Positions 15,775 to 24,417 of a stretch of DNA of 64,000 nt are shown piece by piece. Where the stretch lies: assembly GCA_041394945.1 (NCBI GenBank), contig JAWKHH010000001.1, positions 1,674,001-1,738,000 of the forward strand, in the 5' to 3' direction. Position 1 is the first letter of the stretch. Each line of letters begins with the position of its first letter. The notes beneath the pieces are model-generated. The model was not told the origin of the DNA, did not search any database, and saw nothing but the letters and a program-made list of their open reading frames with translations. Both the position numbers and the translations under genes were made by a program. Origin of the DNA: Bryobacteraceae bacterium (GTDB taxonomy: Bacteria; Acidobacteriota; Terriglobia; Bryobacterales; Bryobacteraceae).

Positions 15775-16599
15775 TTGACCCGCACGGCGCCCATTCCATG
15801 GTGGCTCTGGCCGAACATCGCCGCCGTCGACGCTCCGGTGGTGGCGCTTGCCTGGTGCGCGCTTTTCGCTTCGGCCGCGGGCGTGGGGGTGGATCTCGAC
15901 GCGTGGGCCGCGCTCGGCGCGACCGTGTGGTCCATCTACCTCGCTGACCGTGCGCTCGACGGTGCAGGCGAACTGCCGACTCTGCTGCCGGACCGTCACC
16001 GCTTCTGGGCGGGCAAGGAACCGCTCCTGCTCGCGGCGTTCGCGGCATCGCTGCTTCTGCTTGGGTGGTTCCTGTTGCGGGCGATGTCGTGGGGCTTGCT
16101 GGCAGCGGCGGTCCCGGCGATCGGCGGCGTGGTGTCGCACCTTTGGATCGTGCACCGCATGCGGTGGCGTCCCTGGCCGAAGGAAGCCGCCGTGGGCGCG
16201 ACATTCGCTCTCGGCGTCCCGGCGCCCGTGGTGGCGGCGTCGTTCAAGTTGACGGCTCCGCTGGCCGCGGCCTGTGCCGTATTCGGCGCCCTGTGCTGGC
16301 TGAACTGCGTGGTCATCGAATACGGGGAATGGCACGCCGGACTGGGCGGCGAACCGGGGCCATTGGTGGAAGCGTGCGGGCGGCGCGCCGCTCCCATCGG
16401 CGCCGCACTGGCGATCGCCGCGGCCGCGCTTTCCTTCCTGTTCGCGCCCGCGTGGCGTCCGCTCTTTCTGGCCGAGGCCGCGGCCGCGCTGCTGCTGGCC
16501 GCCGCCGGGGCGCGCCGCTGGCTGGACACAACCGCGCTCGCGCCCTGCGCCGATCTCGCGCTATTCCTCCCGGCCGTGGCGGCGTGGCTTTTGCGATGA
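15775..16599 (+). CDS. UbiA-like polytopic membrane protein
   Basis: This 274-residue hydrophobic protein has about eight predicted membrane segments. The ADRALD sequence (Asp58, Asp62) after the second helix fits the first Asp-rich motif of UbiA prenyltransferases, which binds Mg-diphosphate. The second Asp-rich motif is not evident: the comparable loop reads KEAAVGATFALGVPAP. Activity as a prenyltransferase is therefore uncertain. The start is TTG, 3 bp after the preceding small gene; no ATG exists nearby in frame. Its stop overlaps the methyltransferase start (ATGA). A pair of UbiA-like protein and methyltransferase recalls quinone or lipid modification pathways, but no other such genes are here. 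Confidence 0.68.
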   Translation: MTRTAPIPWWLWPNIAAVDAPVVALAWCALFASAAGVGVDLDAWAALGATVWSIYLADRALDGAGELPTLLPDRHRFWAGKEPLLLAAFAASLLLLGWFLLRAMSWGLLAAAVPAIGGVVSHLWIVHRMRWRPWPKEAAVGATFALGVPAPVVAASFKLTAPLAAACAVFGALCWLNCVVIEYGEWHAGLGGEPGPLVEACGRRAAPIGAALAIAAAALSFLFAPAWRPLFLAEAAAALLLAAAGARRWLDTTALAPCADLALFLPAVAAWLLR

Positions 16600-17261
16600 A
16601 CTGCGATCGCATCGCGCCGTGGTACCGGTGGATTGAATACGCGGCTTTCGGCCGGCTGCTCGAACGGGCGCGCGAGTATTACCTCGACGGACTTGGCGAT
16701 CGCGGCCGCGCGCTCGTGATCGGCGCTGGCGACGGCCGGTTCACCGCTCGGCTGGCGGAGCGCTTCCCGGCGCTCGCGATCGATTCGGTGGATACCAGCC
16801 GCGGCATGGTCGCGCTGGCCGCCCGGCGCGCTCCTCGGGTTCGTTTCCTCGTTTCCGACGCACTTCGTGGCCTTCCGTCCGGCCCGTTCGACCTCGTGGT
16901 GACGCACTTTTTTCTCGATTGCCTCGATACGGAGGAGGTGGAACGGCTGGCCGGCGCGGTGGATGCGGCGCCCGGCGCGCGGTGGATCGTGACCGAGTTC
17001 TCCATTCCACCGGCGGGGTGGCGCCGCGCGCGCGCCCGGTTCTGGATTCGCGTGATGTATTGGTTCTTCGGGCTGGCGACGGGACTCGCCGTGCGGCGGC
17101 TGCCGGCATACGCCGATGCGCTTGGGCGGGCGGGATTCGCGCTGGAAAGCAGGAAAACATTTTCGGCCGGTCTTGTTACGGCGGAATCGTGGCGGCTCAG
17201 CGCATCAAGCCGAGCAGGAACTCTTCCATCACCAAGCGGTCGTCTGGGCGAATGTCCTTGA
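16596..17261 (+). CDS. Class I SAM-dependent methyltransferase
   Basis: This 221-residue Rossmann-fold methyltransferase has motif I VIGAGDGRFTARLAERF (about residues 41-57), an acidic residue ending strand 2 (SVDTSRGM), and the post-motif region FDLVVTHFFLDCLDTEEVERL where strand 4 ends. The ATG overlaps the stop of the UbiA-like gene by 4 bp; a longer reading frame upstream only shadows that gene. The last 65 bp overlap the convergent holA 3' end, an unusually long convergent overlap that makes the final 20 or so residues (Ser/Arg-rich) suspect as a functional region. The pairing suggests methylation of a prenylated or lipid product. Confidence 0.8.
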   Translation: MNCDRIAPWYRWIEYAAFGRLLERAREYYLDGLGDRGRALVIGAGDGRFTARLAERFPALAIDSVDTSRGMVALAARRAPRVRFLVSDALRGLPSGPFDLVVTHFFLDCLDTEEVERLAGAVDAAPGARWIVTEFSIPPAGWRRARARFWIRVMYWFFGLATGLAVRRLPAYADALGRAGFALESRKTFSAGLVTAESWRLSASSRAGTLPSPSGRLGECP

Positions 17262-18264
17262 GGGCGCGGTCGCAATCGGCGATGCGCCGCAGCGCGCGGC
17301 GCAACTGGGGAGGCCGGAACGAACCCGAGATGTCGGCCAATTGCGCGGCTCGCGACGGCCACATCGCCACGCCCTGTTTGGAGAAGTGTCCCTGGATTTG
17401 CCCGCTGCCGCGGAGGCCCGCCTCCTGCGCCACCACGGCCTGGCGAAACAGCGCCGCGAGAAACTGAAGCGCCAGCGGTAGATATTCGCCTTCGCGGACG
17501 AGGACGTCGAGCAGGGCAAGCGCGCCGCGGCGGTCATTCTTCGCCAGCGCATCGACGAGTTTGAAGATCGTGGTGGCCTGCGCCTGCGGCACCATCGCCG
17601 CGATGGCATCGGCCGTCACCGTGCCGCCTTCGCCGGCGAACAACCGGAGCTTTTCGATCTCGGTGGCCACGCGGGCCGGCGATGCGCCAACGGCTTCCAC
17701 GAGGTGCGTCAATTCCTCCGGACCGATCCGCAACTTCGCCTCGCGGGCGAGCGTCTGGGCGAGCGTCCGCGCTTGCGGCGCGCTCCACCTGGGAAACTCG
17801 ACGACGTGCGGGACTTTTCCGAAGAATTTCCGGACTCGCTCGGCCTTTGTCTTGTCTTCGCCGTCCAGCTCGTAGCGCACGACGTCGAAGACGATCGAGA
17901 CGCCGGGCGGCGGATCGGCGAGGTAGGCGTCGAGATGACTCGCGTCGCCCTTGCCATCGTCGTCGCCCCTGGAGGCGCGTCCCTTGGGTAGGGCCGCCTC
18001 CGCGCGGGAGATCCAGATCACCCGGCGGGGCGCGAACAGCGACAGCGACATCGCATCGTCCACGACGGCGGCGAGCGTCATCTCCTCAAGGTCATGCCGG
18101 ACCGCGCCCGCCTCGCGCTCCTCTTCGGTGGCGTCCTTGCCGAGCACCGCCTCGGAGAGTTCGGCGCGGCACTGGTCCCGGAGCCAGATCTCGGGCCCGA
18201 GGAACAGATACGCCGGCGCCGCCTTTCCCTTTCGAACTTGTTCAATGAACTGCTCCGGACTCAA
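17197..18264 (-). CDS. holA: DNA polymerase III, delta subunit
   Basis: HolA is the clamp-loader delta subunit, which opens the beta sliding clamp. The 355-residue protein begins SPEQFIEQVRKGKAAPAYLF followed by LGPEIWLRDQ, typical of HolA, where a degenerate nucleotide-binding fold lacks a working P-loop. Later landmarks are YLADPPPGVSIVFDV, VVEFPRWSAPQ and the C-terminal collar helices around TIFKLVDALAKNDRRGALALLDVL. The start overlaps the lptE stop by 4 bp. holA next to lptE is a widely conserved gene order in Gram-negative bacteria, which supports both calls. The 3' end overlaps a convergent methyltransferase gene. Confidence 0.93.
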   Translation of the reverse strand: MSPEQFIEQVRKGKAAPAYLFLGPEIWLRDQCRAELSEAVLGKDATEEEREAGAVRHDLEEMTLAAVVDDAMSLSLFAPRRVIWISRAEAALPKGRASRGDDDGKGDASHLDAYLADPPPGVSIVFDVVRYELDGEDKTKAERVRKFFGKVPHVVEFPRWSAPQARTLAQTLAREAKLRIGPEELTHLVEAVGASPARVATEIEKLRLFAGEGGTVTADAIAAMVPQAQATTIFKLVDALAKNDRRGALALLDVLVREGEYLPLALQFLAALFRQAVVAQEAGLRGSGQIQGHFSKQGVAMWPSRAAQLADISGSFRPPQLRRALRRIADCDRALKDIRPDDRLVMEEFLLGLMR

Positions 18265-18788
18265 AACGCCTCCAATACGCTCGAGACGACCGAACGGGCA
18301 ACTTCGTTCGAAAGCCGTTCCATCGCCGGACCACTCTCTTCGAAATACGCTTCGGGATCCACGGCGATCTCGTATTGCTGGCGTGCTTCGAAGTTCTGGC
18401 GGTCATAGAGGATCTTGCCGGTGGCCCGCTCCGTCAATCGTACCGAAAGGATAACGAGCACTTGAATCGCCGCGGCTCGGCCGGTGACCGGATCGAAGAT
18501 CGTCGGATAGGCGTTGAAGGTGACGACGGAGCCGGTGAGGATTGCGTCGGCGTCGTTCGGATCGGCCACCACATCGTATCGCGTGCGGTTGACAAACTCG
18601 CGCGTGAGCGCGGCGGGAAGCCGCTCGGCGAGCCGGTACCGAACGGTGGCGTTGCCCCAGGCGGGGATGGCGATGGTGTGGAGGGTCTTCGGCATCATGT
18701 CGGCTTTGCCGGAAACGTGATACCCGCAGGAGCCGAGCAGGACGGCGGCGAGAACGAGAGCCACGCCGGAGCTGCCGTTGCGCTTCAT
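18261..18788 (-). CDS. lptE: LPS-assembly lipoprotein LptE
   Basis: LptE plugs the LptD barrel that inserts lipopolysaccharide into the outer membrane. The start at 18788 (MKRNGSSG) gives a proper lipoprotein signal with lipobox LLGSC and lipidated Cys21, directly followed by GYHVSGKA. The 175-residue length, the segment RLAERLPAALTREFVNRTRYDVV and the C-terminal AVDPEAYFEESGPAMERLS helix are typical. Both ends overlap neighbours by 4 bp (ATGA): the Asd-like gene upstream and holA downstream. It is thus the middle gene of a tightly coupled three-gene unit. Its presence is direct evidence of an LPS-bearing outer membrane. Confidence 0.9.
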   Translation of the reverse strand: MKRNGSSGVALVLAAVLLGSCGYHVSGKADMMPKTLHTIAIPAWGNATVRYRLAERLPAALTREFVNRTRYDVVADPNDADAILTGSVVTFNAYPTIFDPVTGRAAAIQVLVILSVRLTERATGKILYDRQNFEARQQYEIAVDPEAYFEESGPAMERLSNEVARSVVSSVLEAF

Positions 18789-19705
18789 GTCGCCTCGCGG
18801 ACCAGCGCGGCGGCGTTGCGCGCCACCAGCCGGAACTGATCCGCGACGATCCACATCCATATGGCCGAGCCGTGATTGCGGTCGCGCTCCATGGCTCCGA
18901 TGGCGATGCCTTCTTCGCCGGCCATGGCGAGCGGCGAGGGAGGCGCGCCGACGGCAAGTTCCAAGCCTTCGCGGTCGAAGTCGCCGGCACCCTCCACCCA
19001 GAGCGAGATGGCATAGCCGTGCATCACCGGCGACTGGATCACGCGCAGCGAGGGCATCGGCGCCGGCGGACCGCTGCCGAGCAGGGAGGCGAGGTGCCGT
19101 TCGATGGTCCGCTCGGTTTCCGCACTCACCCCGGCCAGCAGGTTGAACGCGAGTTGCGCGCCGAAGACTTCCTGTTCCGGCTGCTGGAACGAAAGCAACT
19201 GCACGGTCTGTCGCCGCAGCTCTTCGACGCCAGGACGTCCGCGTTCGCTCGCCGGGGCGAGTATGGTCGCCACCGCCCGGCCGGCGCCCTTCGATGCGCG
19301 GAGCACCTTGGCCAGAATCAATGCGGCTGGATGCGCGACGATCGCGATGGGTGAGGGCGTTCCGGCGCCGGTCTCGACGCTGGGGGCGCGAAGCCGGGCT
19401 TCCGGCCGGTCTTCGAGCGCGGCAGTGAGATCGACGATGAGAGGGCGATTCGAGGAACGCTCGAGGATCGAAAACGCCCGCCGGCTGGATTCCGCCGAAC
19501 CGGCCAGAACGACCGCCCGCGCCTGCTCGAGCGAGGCCTCGTCGAGCCCCGTCATCACGACCGGCTCGCCTTCATCCTCGGTGAGAATCGTCTCGTCCTG
19601 GCTTCCGACGAGGCGCACCGTGGCGTCCGGGACGCGCTCCGTCAACGCTTCGCGCACATCCGCGCCAAGCAGTGTTTCGCTGCCGATCAGGGCAATTATG
19701 TTCAT
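18785..19705 (-). CDS. Asd/USG-1-like semialdehyde dehydrogenase homologue, active-site Cys apparently missing
   Basis: The 306-residue product has the architecture of aspartate-semialdehyde dehydrogenase: an N-terminal NADP-type Rossmann start (NIIALIGSETLLGADVREAL) and the Asd dimerisation domain. The latter can be read as RGRPGVEELRRQTVQLL, EVFGAQLAFNLL, SPVMHGYAISLWVE and the closing GSAIWMWIVADQFRLVARNAA. Where true Asd enzymes have Asn-x-x-Cys after the central strand, this protein reads VAHPAALILAK. The catalytic Cys is therefore absent and normal dehydrogenase activity is unlikely. E. coli USG-1 is a comparable Asd relative of unclear function. It starts a coupled operon with lptE and holA. 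The inner ATG (19705) is preferred because it begins the Rossmann strand. Confidence 0.8.
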   Translation of the reverse strand: MNIIALIGSETLLGADVREALTERVPDATVRLVGSQDETILTEDEGEPVVMTGLDEASLEQARAVVLAGSAESSRRAFSILERSSNRPLIVDLTAALEDRPEARLRAPSVETGAGTPSPIAIVAHPAALILAKVLRASKGAGRAVATILAPASERGRPGVEELRRQTVQLLSFQQPEQEVFGAQLAFNLLAGVSAETERTIERHLASLLGSGPPAPMPSLRVIQSPVMHGYAISLWVEGAGDFDREGLELAVGAPPSPLAMAGEEGIAIGAMERDRNHGSAIWMWIVADQFRLVARNAAALVREAT

Positions 19706-19772
19706 TTTCGTGGAAGGACCCTTGGAAAAGGGGGGCACTTCCAAGTATAGGGCTTCCGTCCGCGAGCGCCGG

Positions 19773-21152
19773 TCAGCCCTTGACGGGCCACTCCTTGGAC
19801 TCTGTTCGCGCGCTCTTCAGTAGCGCTTCCATCTCCGTGGTGACAGCCGGATTCGCCGCCGCTACGTTCTTCGTTTCCCCAAGATCCGCGGCCAGATTGT
19901 AGAGCTCCACCGGCTTGCGGGGCCCCAGCCGCACGGCTTTCCAATCGCCCTTGCGGACGGCCTGGTGGAACCCGCGCTCGTGAAACTCCCAGTAGAGATA
20001 CTCGTGCTTCTTCTGCTGGCGGCCGAGCATCGCGTCGACAAACGAGATGCCGTCGATGCCTTCCGGCGTGGCTCCCCCGGAGAGTTGGGCGGCGGTGGGG
20101 AGGAAATCCCAGAACGCGAGCTGATGGTCGCTGGTGGCGCCGGGCTTGATGGTCCCTTTCCAGCGGGCGATGAAGGGAACACGGATGCCGCCTTCGTAAA
20201 GATCGCGCTTGATGCCGCGCAGCGGACCGTTGTCGTCGAAGAAGTCCGGGTTGTGCCCGCCCTCTTTGTGCGGGCCGTTGTCGGAAGTAAAGATGACGAG
20301 GGTATTTTCGTCCTTCCCGTTGGCGGCGAGGGCGTCCATGATGCGGCCGATGTCGCGATCCATGCGGGTGACCATGGCGGCGAAATTCTTGTCCGGGGCG
20401 GGCCAGTCTTTCGATTCGTAGGGGGCCGCCGAGGGCACTTCCATGCCATTCCCGGTGTCGCGCCCCATTTCGTTGTTGGCGTGCGGGATGGTGAGAGAGA
20501 GTTTCAGGAAAAACGGACGGTCGTCCTTCTTCTGGACGAAGCCGACGGCGCGCTCTGCGAACAGGTCGTGGGCGTAGTCCTCGCGATGGGTCCCCATGTT
20601 GCCGCGGGCGAGATAGGAGTGCTCCTGTTCGAGGAGGTGTTCGGGGTAGTAGTTGTGGGCGTGAAGCTGGCTGAAGAATCCGAACCATTCGTCGAAGCCC
20701 TTGCGGGTGGGGTAACCGGTAGACCCGAGCTGACCGAGGGACCACTTGCCGAACAGGCCGGTGCGGTAGCCCTGCTGCTTGAGGATCTCGGTGACGGTGA
20801 GGTCCTGGGGGCGCAGCGGGAGATCGGGCGACATGTTGCCGCGTGTGCGTCCGTGGCCGGTGTGATAGCCGGTCATGAGGCAGCAGCGGGAGGGGGCGCA
20901 GACGGTGGAGCCGGCATAGGCCTGGGTGAAGCGCAAGCCTTCGGCGGCGAGCTTGTCGAGGTGGGGAGTCTGGATCTGTTTTTGGCCGTAGGAGCCGAGA
21001 TTGCCGTAGCCGAGATCGTCGGCGAGGATAAAGACGATGTTTGGTTTCGAGGAGGGCTGCTGGGCGTAGGCGGCGGGAGAAGGGAGGAGGCCGCCGGCGA
21101 GGGCGGAGCCGAGGAGATGGCGGCGGGAGAGGGTGGAGGAGGAGTTTTTCAT
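19773..21152 (-). CDS. Tat-exported sulfatase (arylsulfatase A-like)
   Basis: This is a second formylglycine sulfatase, 459 residues. The leader carries a twin-arginine motif (LSRRHLLGSALAGG). The DDLGYGNLGSYG metal site comes at about residue 42 and the signature CAPSRCCLMTGYHTGH places the modifiable Cys at residue 85. FGKWSLGQLG, TSDNGPHKEGGHN and GGIRVPFIARWKG complete the family pattern. Two extra Cys follow the signature directly, which is unusual. It is more like arylsulfatase A than the first sulfatase of this window, which suggests a different sulfated substrate. No gene is coupled to it; the divergent neighbour is an HDOD protein about 107 bp away. Confidence 0.9.
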   Translation of the reverse strand: MKNSSSTLSRRHLLGSALAGGLLPSPAAYAQQPSSKPNIVFILADDLGYGNLGSYGQKQIQTPHLDKLAAEGLRFTQAYAGSTVCAPSRCCLMTGYHTGHGRTRGNMSPDLPLRPQDLTVTEILKQQGYRTGLFGKWSLGQLGSTGYPTRKGFDEWFGFFSQLHAHNYYPEHLLEQEHSYLARGNMGTHREDYAHDLFAERAVGFVQKKDDRPFFLKLSLTIPHANNEMGRDTGNGMEVPSAAPYESKDWPAPDKNFAAMVTRMDRDIGRIMDALAANGKDENTLVIFTSDNGPHKEGGHNPDFFDDNGPLRGIKRDLYEGGIRVPFIARWKGTIKPGATSDHQLAFWDFLPTAAQLSGGATPEGIDGISFVDAMLGRQQKKHEYLYWEFHERGFHQAVRKGDWKAVRLGPRKPVELYNLAADLGETKNVAAANPAVTTEMEALLKSARTESKEWPVKG

Positions 21153-21259
21153 TGTGGATGCACCGGCTTGGGTGAAGCCTTCCTGAGTTTATCCCGAATC
21201 GAATCGCGCTCATCGGAAAACCAGACTGACCGATATGGATTCAGGAGGCGCAAGAACCA

Positions 21260-22156
21260 GTGTTGTACACAGGAACAGCGCAAGGGTCGCGCCGCCGGCC
21301 AGTCGAGAATGCAAAAGCACATGGGCCGCAAGTGCTGGAGAAGCTCACGCCATTTCCGGAGGTCGCGCGCAAGCTGCTTGCGTTGCTGGACGAGCCGACG
21401 GTGACGATTCCGGAGGTCGCGAACCTGGTCCGGTCCGACGCGGCGTTCGCGGCGGAGGTGCTTCGTTTGTCGAACTCGGCGGTGATGGGGCTGCGGTTCG
21501 AGGTAGTGAGCATCCTGCACGGGGTGACGGTGCTTGGAATGGATCGTTTGCGCGCGTTGGTGCTTACGGTGGCCATGCGCGACTTCGTGACGGCGGCGCG
21601 GCATACGGATTTGCTGCGGAGGAGTTGGCGTCACAACCTCGCGACGGCGCTCATCGCCGAGTGGATCGCGGGAGGATGTTGGATCGAACGCTCGGACGCA
21701 TACGCGGCTGGGTTGCTGCACGATCTGGGGCGGCTGGCCCTGGTCTCGCTCGATCCGAACGTCTACGGACGGCTGATCGAGAGGATGAAACCGGGCGCCG
21801 ACATTGCCGCCAGCGAACGCGCCGCGTATGGATTCGATCACGTCGAGGCGAGCCGGTGGCTGGTGGACCACTGGGGGATTCCGGCCAAGCTTCGCCCGGC
21901 GATCTGCGGCTCCGGCGAGGAGATGTTCGGACTCGGCAGCCTGGCCGCGGCCGCCTGCCATGCGGCCGGAATGATGGCGTTCGCATTCGAGAGCGCCCCG
22001 GAACCGGAACAGCCCGTGGATGCCGGCGCCATCGGCGCCTACTTCAACGAATTCCTCCCCGAGGAGGCCTGGGCCAAACTCGAGCCTGAACTGCACCAGA
22101 TCATCGAAGCCGTGCCGTTCAAGATCAACGTATTCGAGACCGAGTTCCTCACCTAG
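21260..22156 (+). CDS. HDOD-domain signalling protein
   Basis: The 298-residue protein is a single HDOD domain, a relative of HD-type phosphohydrolases found in bacterial signalling. Landmarks are LTPFPEVARKLLALLDEP, then VANLVRSDAAFAAEVLRLSNSA, which starts the HDOD core, and ILHGVTVLGMDRLRALVL. An intact HD pair sits in AAGLLHDLGRLAL. HDOD proteins usually lack catalytic function, but the retained HD leaves this open. The start is GTG with a clear CAGGAGG Shine-Dalgarno sequence 11 bp upstream. No receiver, GGDEF or kinase domain is attached, so its partner must be encoded elsewhere. It stands alone between divergent and same-strand genes. Confidence 0.85.
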   Translation: MLYTGTAQGSRRRPVENAKAHGPQVLEKLTPFPEVARKLLALLDEPTVTIPEVANLVRSDAAFAAEVLRLSNSAVMGLRFEVVSILHGVTVLGMDRLRALVLTVAMRDFVTAARHTDLLRRSWRHNLATALIAEWIAGGCWIERSDAYAAGLLHDLGRLALVSLDPNVYGRLIERMKPGADIAASERAAYGFDHVEASRWLVDHWGIPAKLRPAICGSGEEMFGLGSLAAAACHAAGMMAFAFESAPEPEQPVDAGAIGAYFNEFLPEEAWAKLEPELHQIIEAVPFKINVFETEFLT

Positions 22157-22192
22157 AGCAAACTCCGGCTCCAACCTGCTAGCCTGTGCCTC

Positions 22193-23902
22193 ATGCGCAC
22201 CCCGGCCGTTCTTGCCTGCGCGGCCGCTCTCGCCTCCGCCGCCTACATCGCTCCGGACATCGAATCGCTCCGCCCCGCCGGATCCAGGGATCTGCGCGAA
22301 GCCATTGAGTGGTACTCGGCCGATCGCGACGCTCTCGAGAAGTACTACCCGGTCCGCTACTCACTCGGTCGGGCGCGCGCATTCGAACAATTCGAATCGG
22401 CGTGGCTGGGGGCGCTGGCCAAGGTCCGCTTCGACACGCTGGACGTTCACGGCAAGGCCGACGCCGTCGCCTGGCGCTCTCACGCCGAGTCCGCTCGCCA
22501 CGATGCGGTCCGCGAGCGTGAGCGCATCGAAGAGATGCACGCGCAGATCCCTTTCGGCGAAGCGGTGGCCGATCTCTTCATGGCGCGGCAACGGGTGGAA
22601 AGAGTCGATCCGGAGAAGGCGGCGGGCGAACTGGCGCGGATCGGCAAGGTGGTCCAGGACCTTTCCGCTCGCGCCGCAAAGGGCAAGGCGTCGAAGACGG
22701 CGGCGTATCGCGCCGCGCGCGCCACGAATTCGCTCCGGGAAACGCTCAAGGACTGGTACGGGTTCTACGCGGGGTACGATCCGCTGTTCACGTGGTGGGT
22801 GAAGGACCCGTACACGAAGCTCGATCAGAGCCTCGAAGCCTACGCGACGCTGCTGCGCGAGAAACTGGCCGGCATCAAGAAGGGCGACACCGACAGCATC
22901 ATCGGCGACCCGGCCGGCCGCGCGGCGCTGCTCGCACAACTGAGCGCGGAGATGATTCCATACACGCCAGAGGAGCTGATCGCCATCGCCGAGCGCGAGT
23001 TTGACTGGTGCGATCGCGAGATGCTTCGCGCCTCGCGCGACCTGGGATACGGCGAAGACTGGAAGAAGGCGCTAGAGCACGTGAAGACGCTTCACGTCGA
23101 GCCTGGGAAGCAGCCCGAACTGGTCCGCGACCAGGTGCGCGAAGCGATCGCCTATGTCACGAGCAACGGCATGATCACCGTCCCGCCGCAGGCAAGCGCG
23201 GCGTGGCGCATGGAGATGATGTCGCCCGAACGCCAGCGCGTGAATCCGTTCTTCACAGGCGGCCCGCTTCTGAGTGTTTCCTTTCCGACGGATGGCATGA
23301 CGCACGAGGAGCGGCAGATGAGCCTGCGAGGCAACAACATCCACTTCTCTCGCGCGACGGTGTTCCACGAAGTGATCCCCGGCCACTATCTCCAGATGTT
23401 CATGAACAGGCGCTACCGCCCGTATCGCGACGCTTTCTGGACTCCGTTCTGGATGGAGGGATGGGCGCTCTATTGGGAGATGATCCTTTGGGACCGTGGC
23501 TTCCCGGAGACGCCGGAGAATCGCATTGGCGCGCTGTTCTGGCGCATGCACCGGTGCGCGCGGATCGTGTTTTCGCTGAAATTCCATCTCGGCGAGATGA
23601 CGCCAGAGCAGGCGATCGATTACCTGGTGAATCGCGTCGGTCACGAACGGGAGAATGCCGCCGCGGAGGTGCGCCGCTCGGTGGCCGGCGTCGACAGGCC
23701 GCTATACCAGTGCGCCTATATGCTCGGCGCGCTGCAGTTCCGCGCGCTGCGGAAGGAACTTGTCGATTCAGGCAGGATGACGGAGCGCGAGTTCCACGAC
23801 AAGATTCTGCGGATCGGAATGCTTCCGGTGGAACTGGTCCGGGCGTCGCTCGGGATCGGCACGCTCACGCCGGAGTATTCGAGCCGGTGGCGATTTTATT
23901 GA
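22193..23902 (+). CDS. Secreted DUF885 metallohydrolase
   Basis: This is an exported protein of the DUF885 family (569 residues, the usual length), thought to be zinc peptidases or carboxypeptidases distantly related to M32. A short signal peptide (VLACAAALASAAYIAPD) leads. The metal motif is HEVIPGH (His392, Glu393, His398), the family's extended HExxxxH. FWMEGWALYWEMILWD follows, whose Glu is the expected third ligand. The C-terminal GRMTEREFHDKILRIGMLPVELVRA helix pair, given here in part, is also typical. It begins 36 bp after the HDOD gene on the same strand and converges on a hypothetical gene. Substrate is unknown; a peptide is most likely. Confidence 0.87.
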   Translation: MRTPAVLACAAALASAAYIAPDIESLRPAGSRDLREAIEWYSADRDALEKYYPVRYSLGRARAFEQFESAWLGALAKVRFDTLDVHGKADAVAWRSHAESARHDAVRERERIEEMHAQIPFGEAVADLFMARQRVERVDPEKAAGELARIGKVVQDLSARAAKGKASKTAAYRAARATNSLRETLKDWYGFYAGYDPLFTWWVKDPYTKLDQSLEAYATLLREKLAGIKKGDTDSIIGDPAGRAALLAQLSAEMIPYTPEELIAIAEREFDWCDREMLRASRDLGYGEDWKKALEHVKTLHVEPGKQPELVRDQVREAIAYVTSNGMITVPPQASAAWRMEMMSPERQRVNPFFTGGPLLSVSFPTDGMTHEERQMSLRGNNIHFSRATVFHEVIPGHYLQMFMNRRYRPYRDAFWTPFWMEGWALYWEMILWDRGFPETPENRIGALFWRMHRCARIVFSLKFHLGEMTPEQAIDYLVNRVGHERENAAAEVRRSVAGVDRPLYQCAYMLGALQFRALRKELVDSGRMTEREFHDKILRIGMLPVELVRASLGIGTLTPEYSSRWRFY

Positions 23903-23936
23903 GGCGCGCGTGAAGAACGGATTCGTTGCCGGCCGT

Positions 23937-24413
23937 TCAGGGAGCGGTAGGGGAGCCGTCCGGAGGCTGGGCCTCGGGCATGACAAACCCGATCCGCGTC
24001 GGCTTCTGGTCCGGTTTGATCTTCACCACCTTGCACACGAAGTTCACCGCATGAATGTGGCTGACGACCTGCGTCGGGTTGCCCTCCGGATCCGCGCCGA
24101 CGAGCACGACGACGTTCCACGCCGACAGCATGATCTGCAACACGCGGATCGATTCGTACGGCGTGAAGTGATAGATGCGAAGCTCCTCGTCCTCGCCGAG
24201 CATCGATTGCAGCAGCTCGATGTGCTGCTTGACGCCCTGCTGGAACGCCTCGGCCTGCCCCTGCCCGATGGGGTGAATCGCCCGCAGCAGGCTCTGATGC
24301 CGCAGTTCGTCGCGGGTTGGCGCGGTTTGGTACTCGACGTCGGTGGCAAGGTGGCTGGCGGCTTGCGCCAGTTCTTTTGGTTCCATCGGAGTCCCGATCT
24401 TATCACGCGCCAT
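23937..24413 (-). CDS. Hypothetical protein, 158 aa
   Basis: No family is recognised. The 158-residue product appears cytosolic: there is no signal peptide or membrane helix. It starts with a charged segment (or at an inner ATG, MEPKELAQAASH, nine codons later) and has an amphipathic middle with HPIGQGQAEAFQQGVKQHIE and a hydrophobic strand NVVVLVGADPEGNP. The C-terminal tail is Pro-rich. Composition and codon usage are like the neighbours, and the stop of the upstream TPR gene lies on the same strand only 4 bp from the start region (24418 versus 24413), so the two are probably co-transcribed. Alternating strand and helix suggest a small alpha/beta domain. Confidence 0.6.
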   Translation of the reverse strand: MARDKIGTPMEPKELAQAASHLATDVEYQTAPTRDELRHQSLLRAIHPIGQGQAEAFQQGVKQHIELLQSMLGEDEELRIYHFTPYESIRVLQIMLSAWNVVVLVGADPEGNPTQVVSHIHAVNFVCKVVKIKPDQKPTRIGFVMPEAQPPDGSPTAP

Positions 24414-24417
24414 TCGG

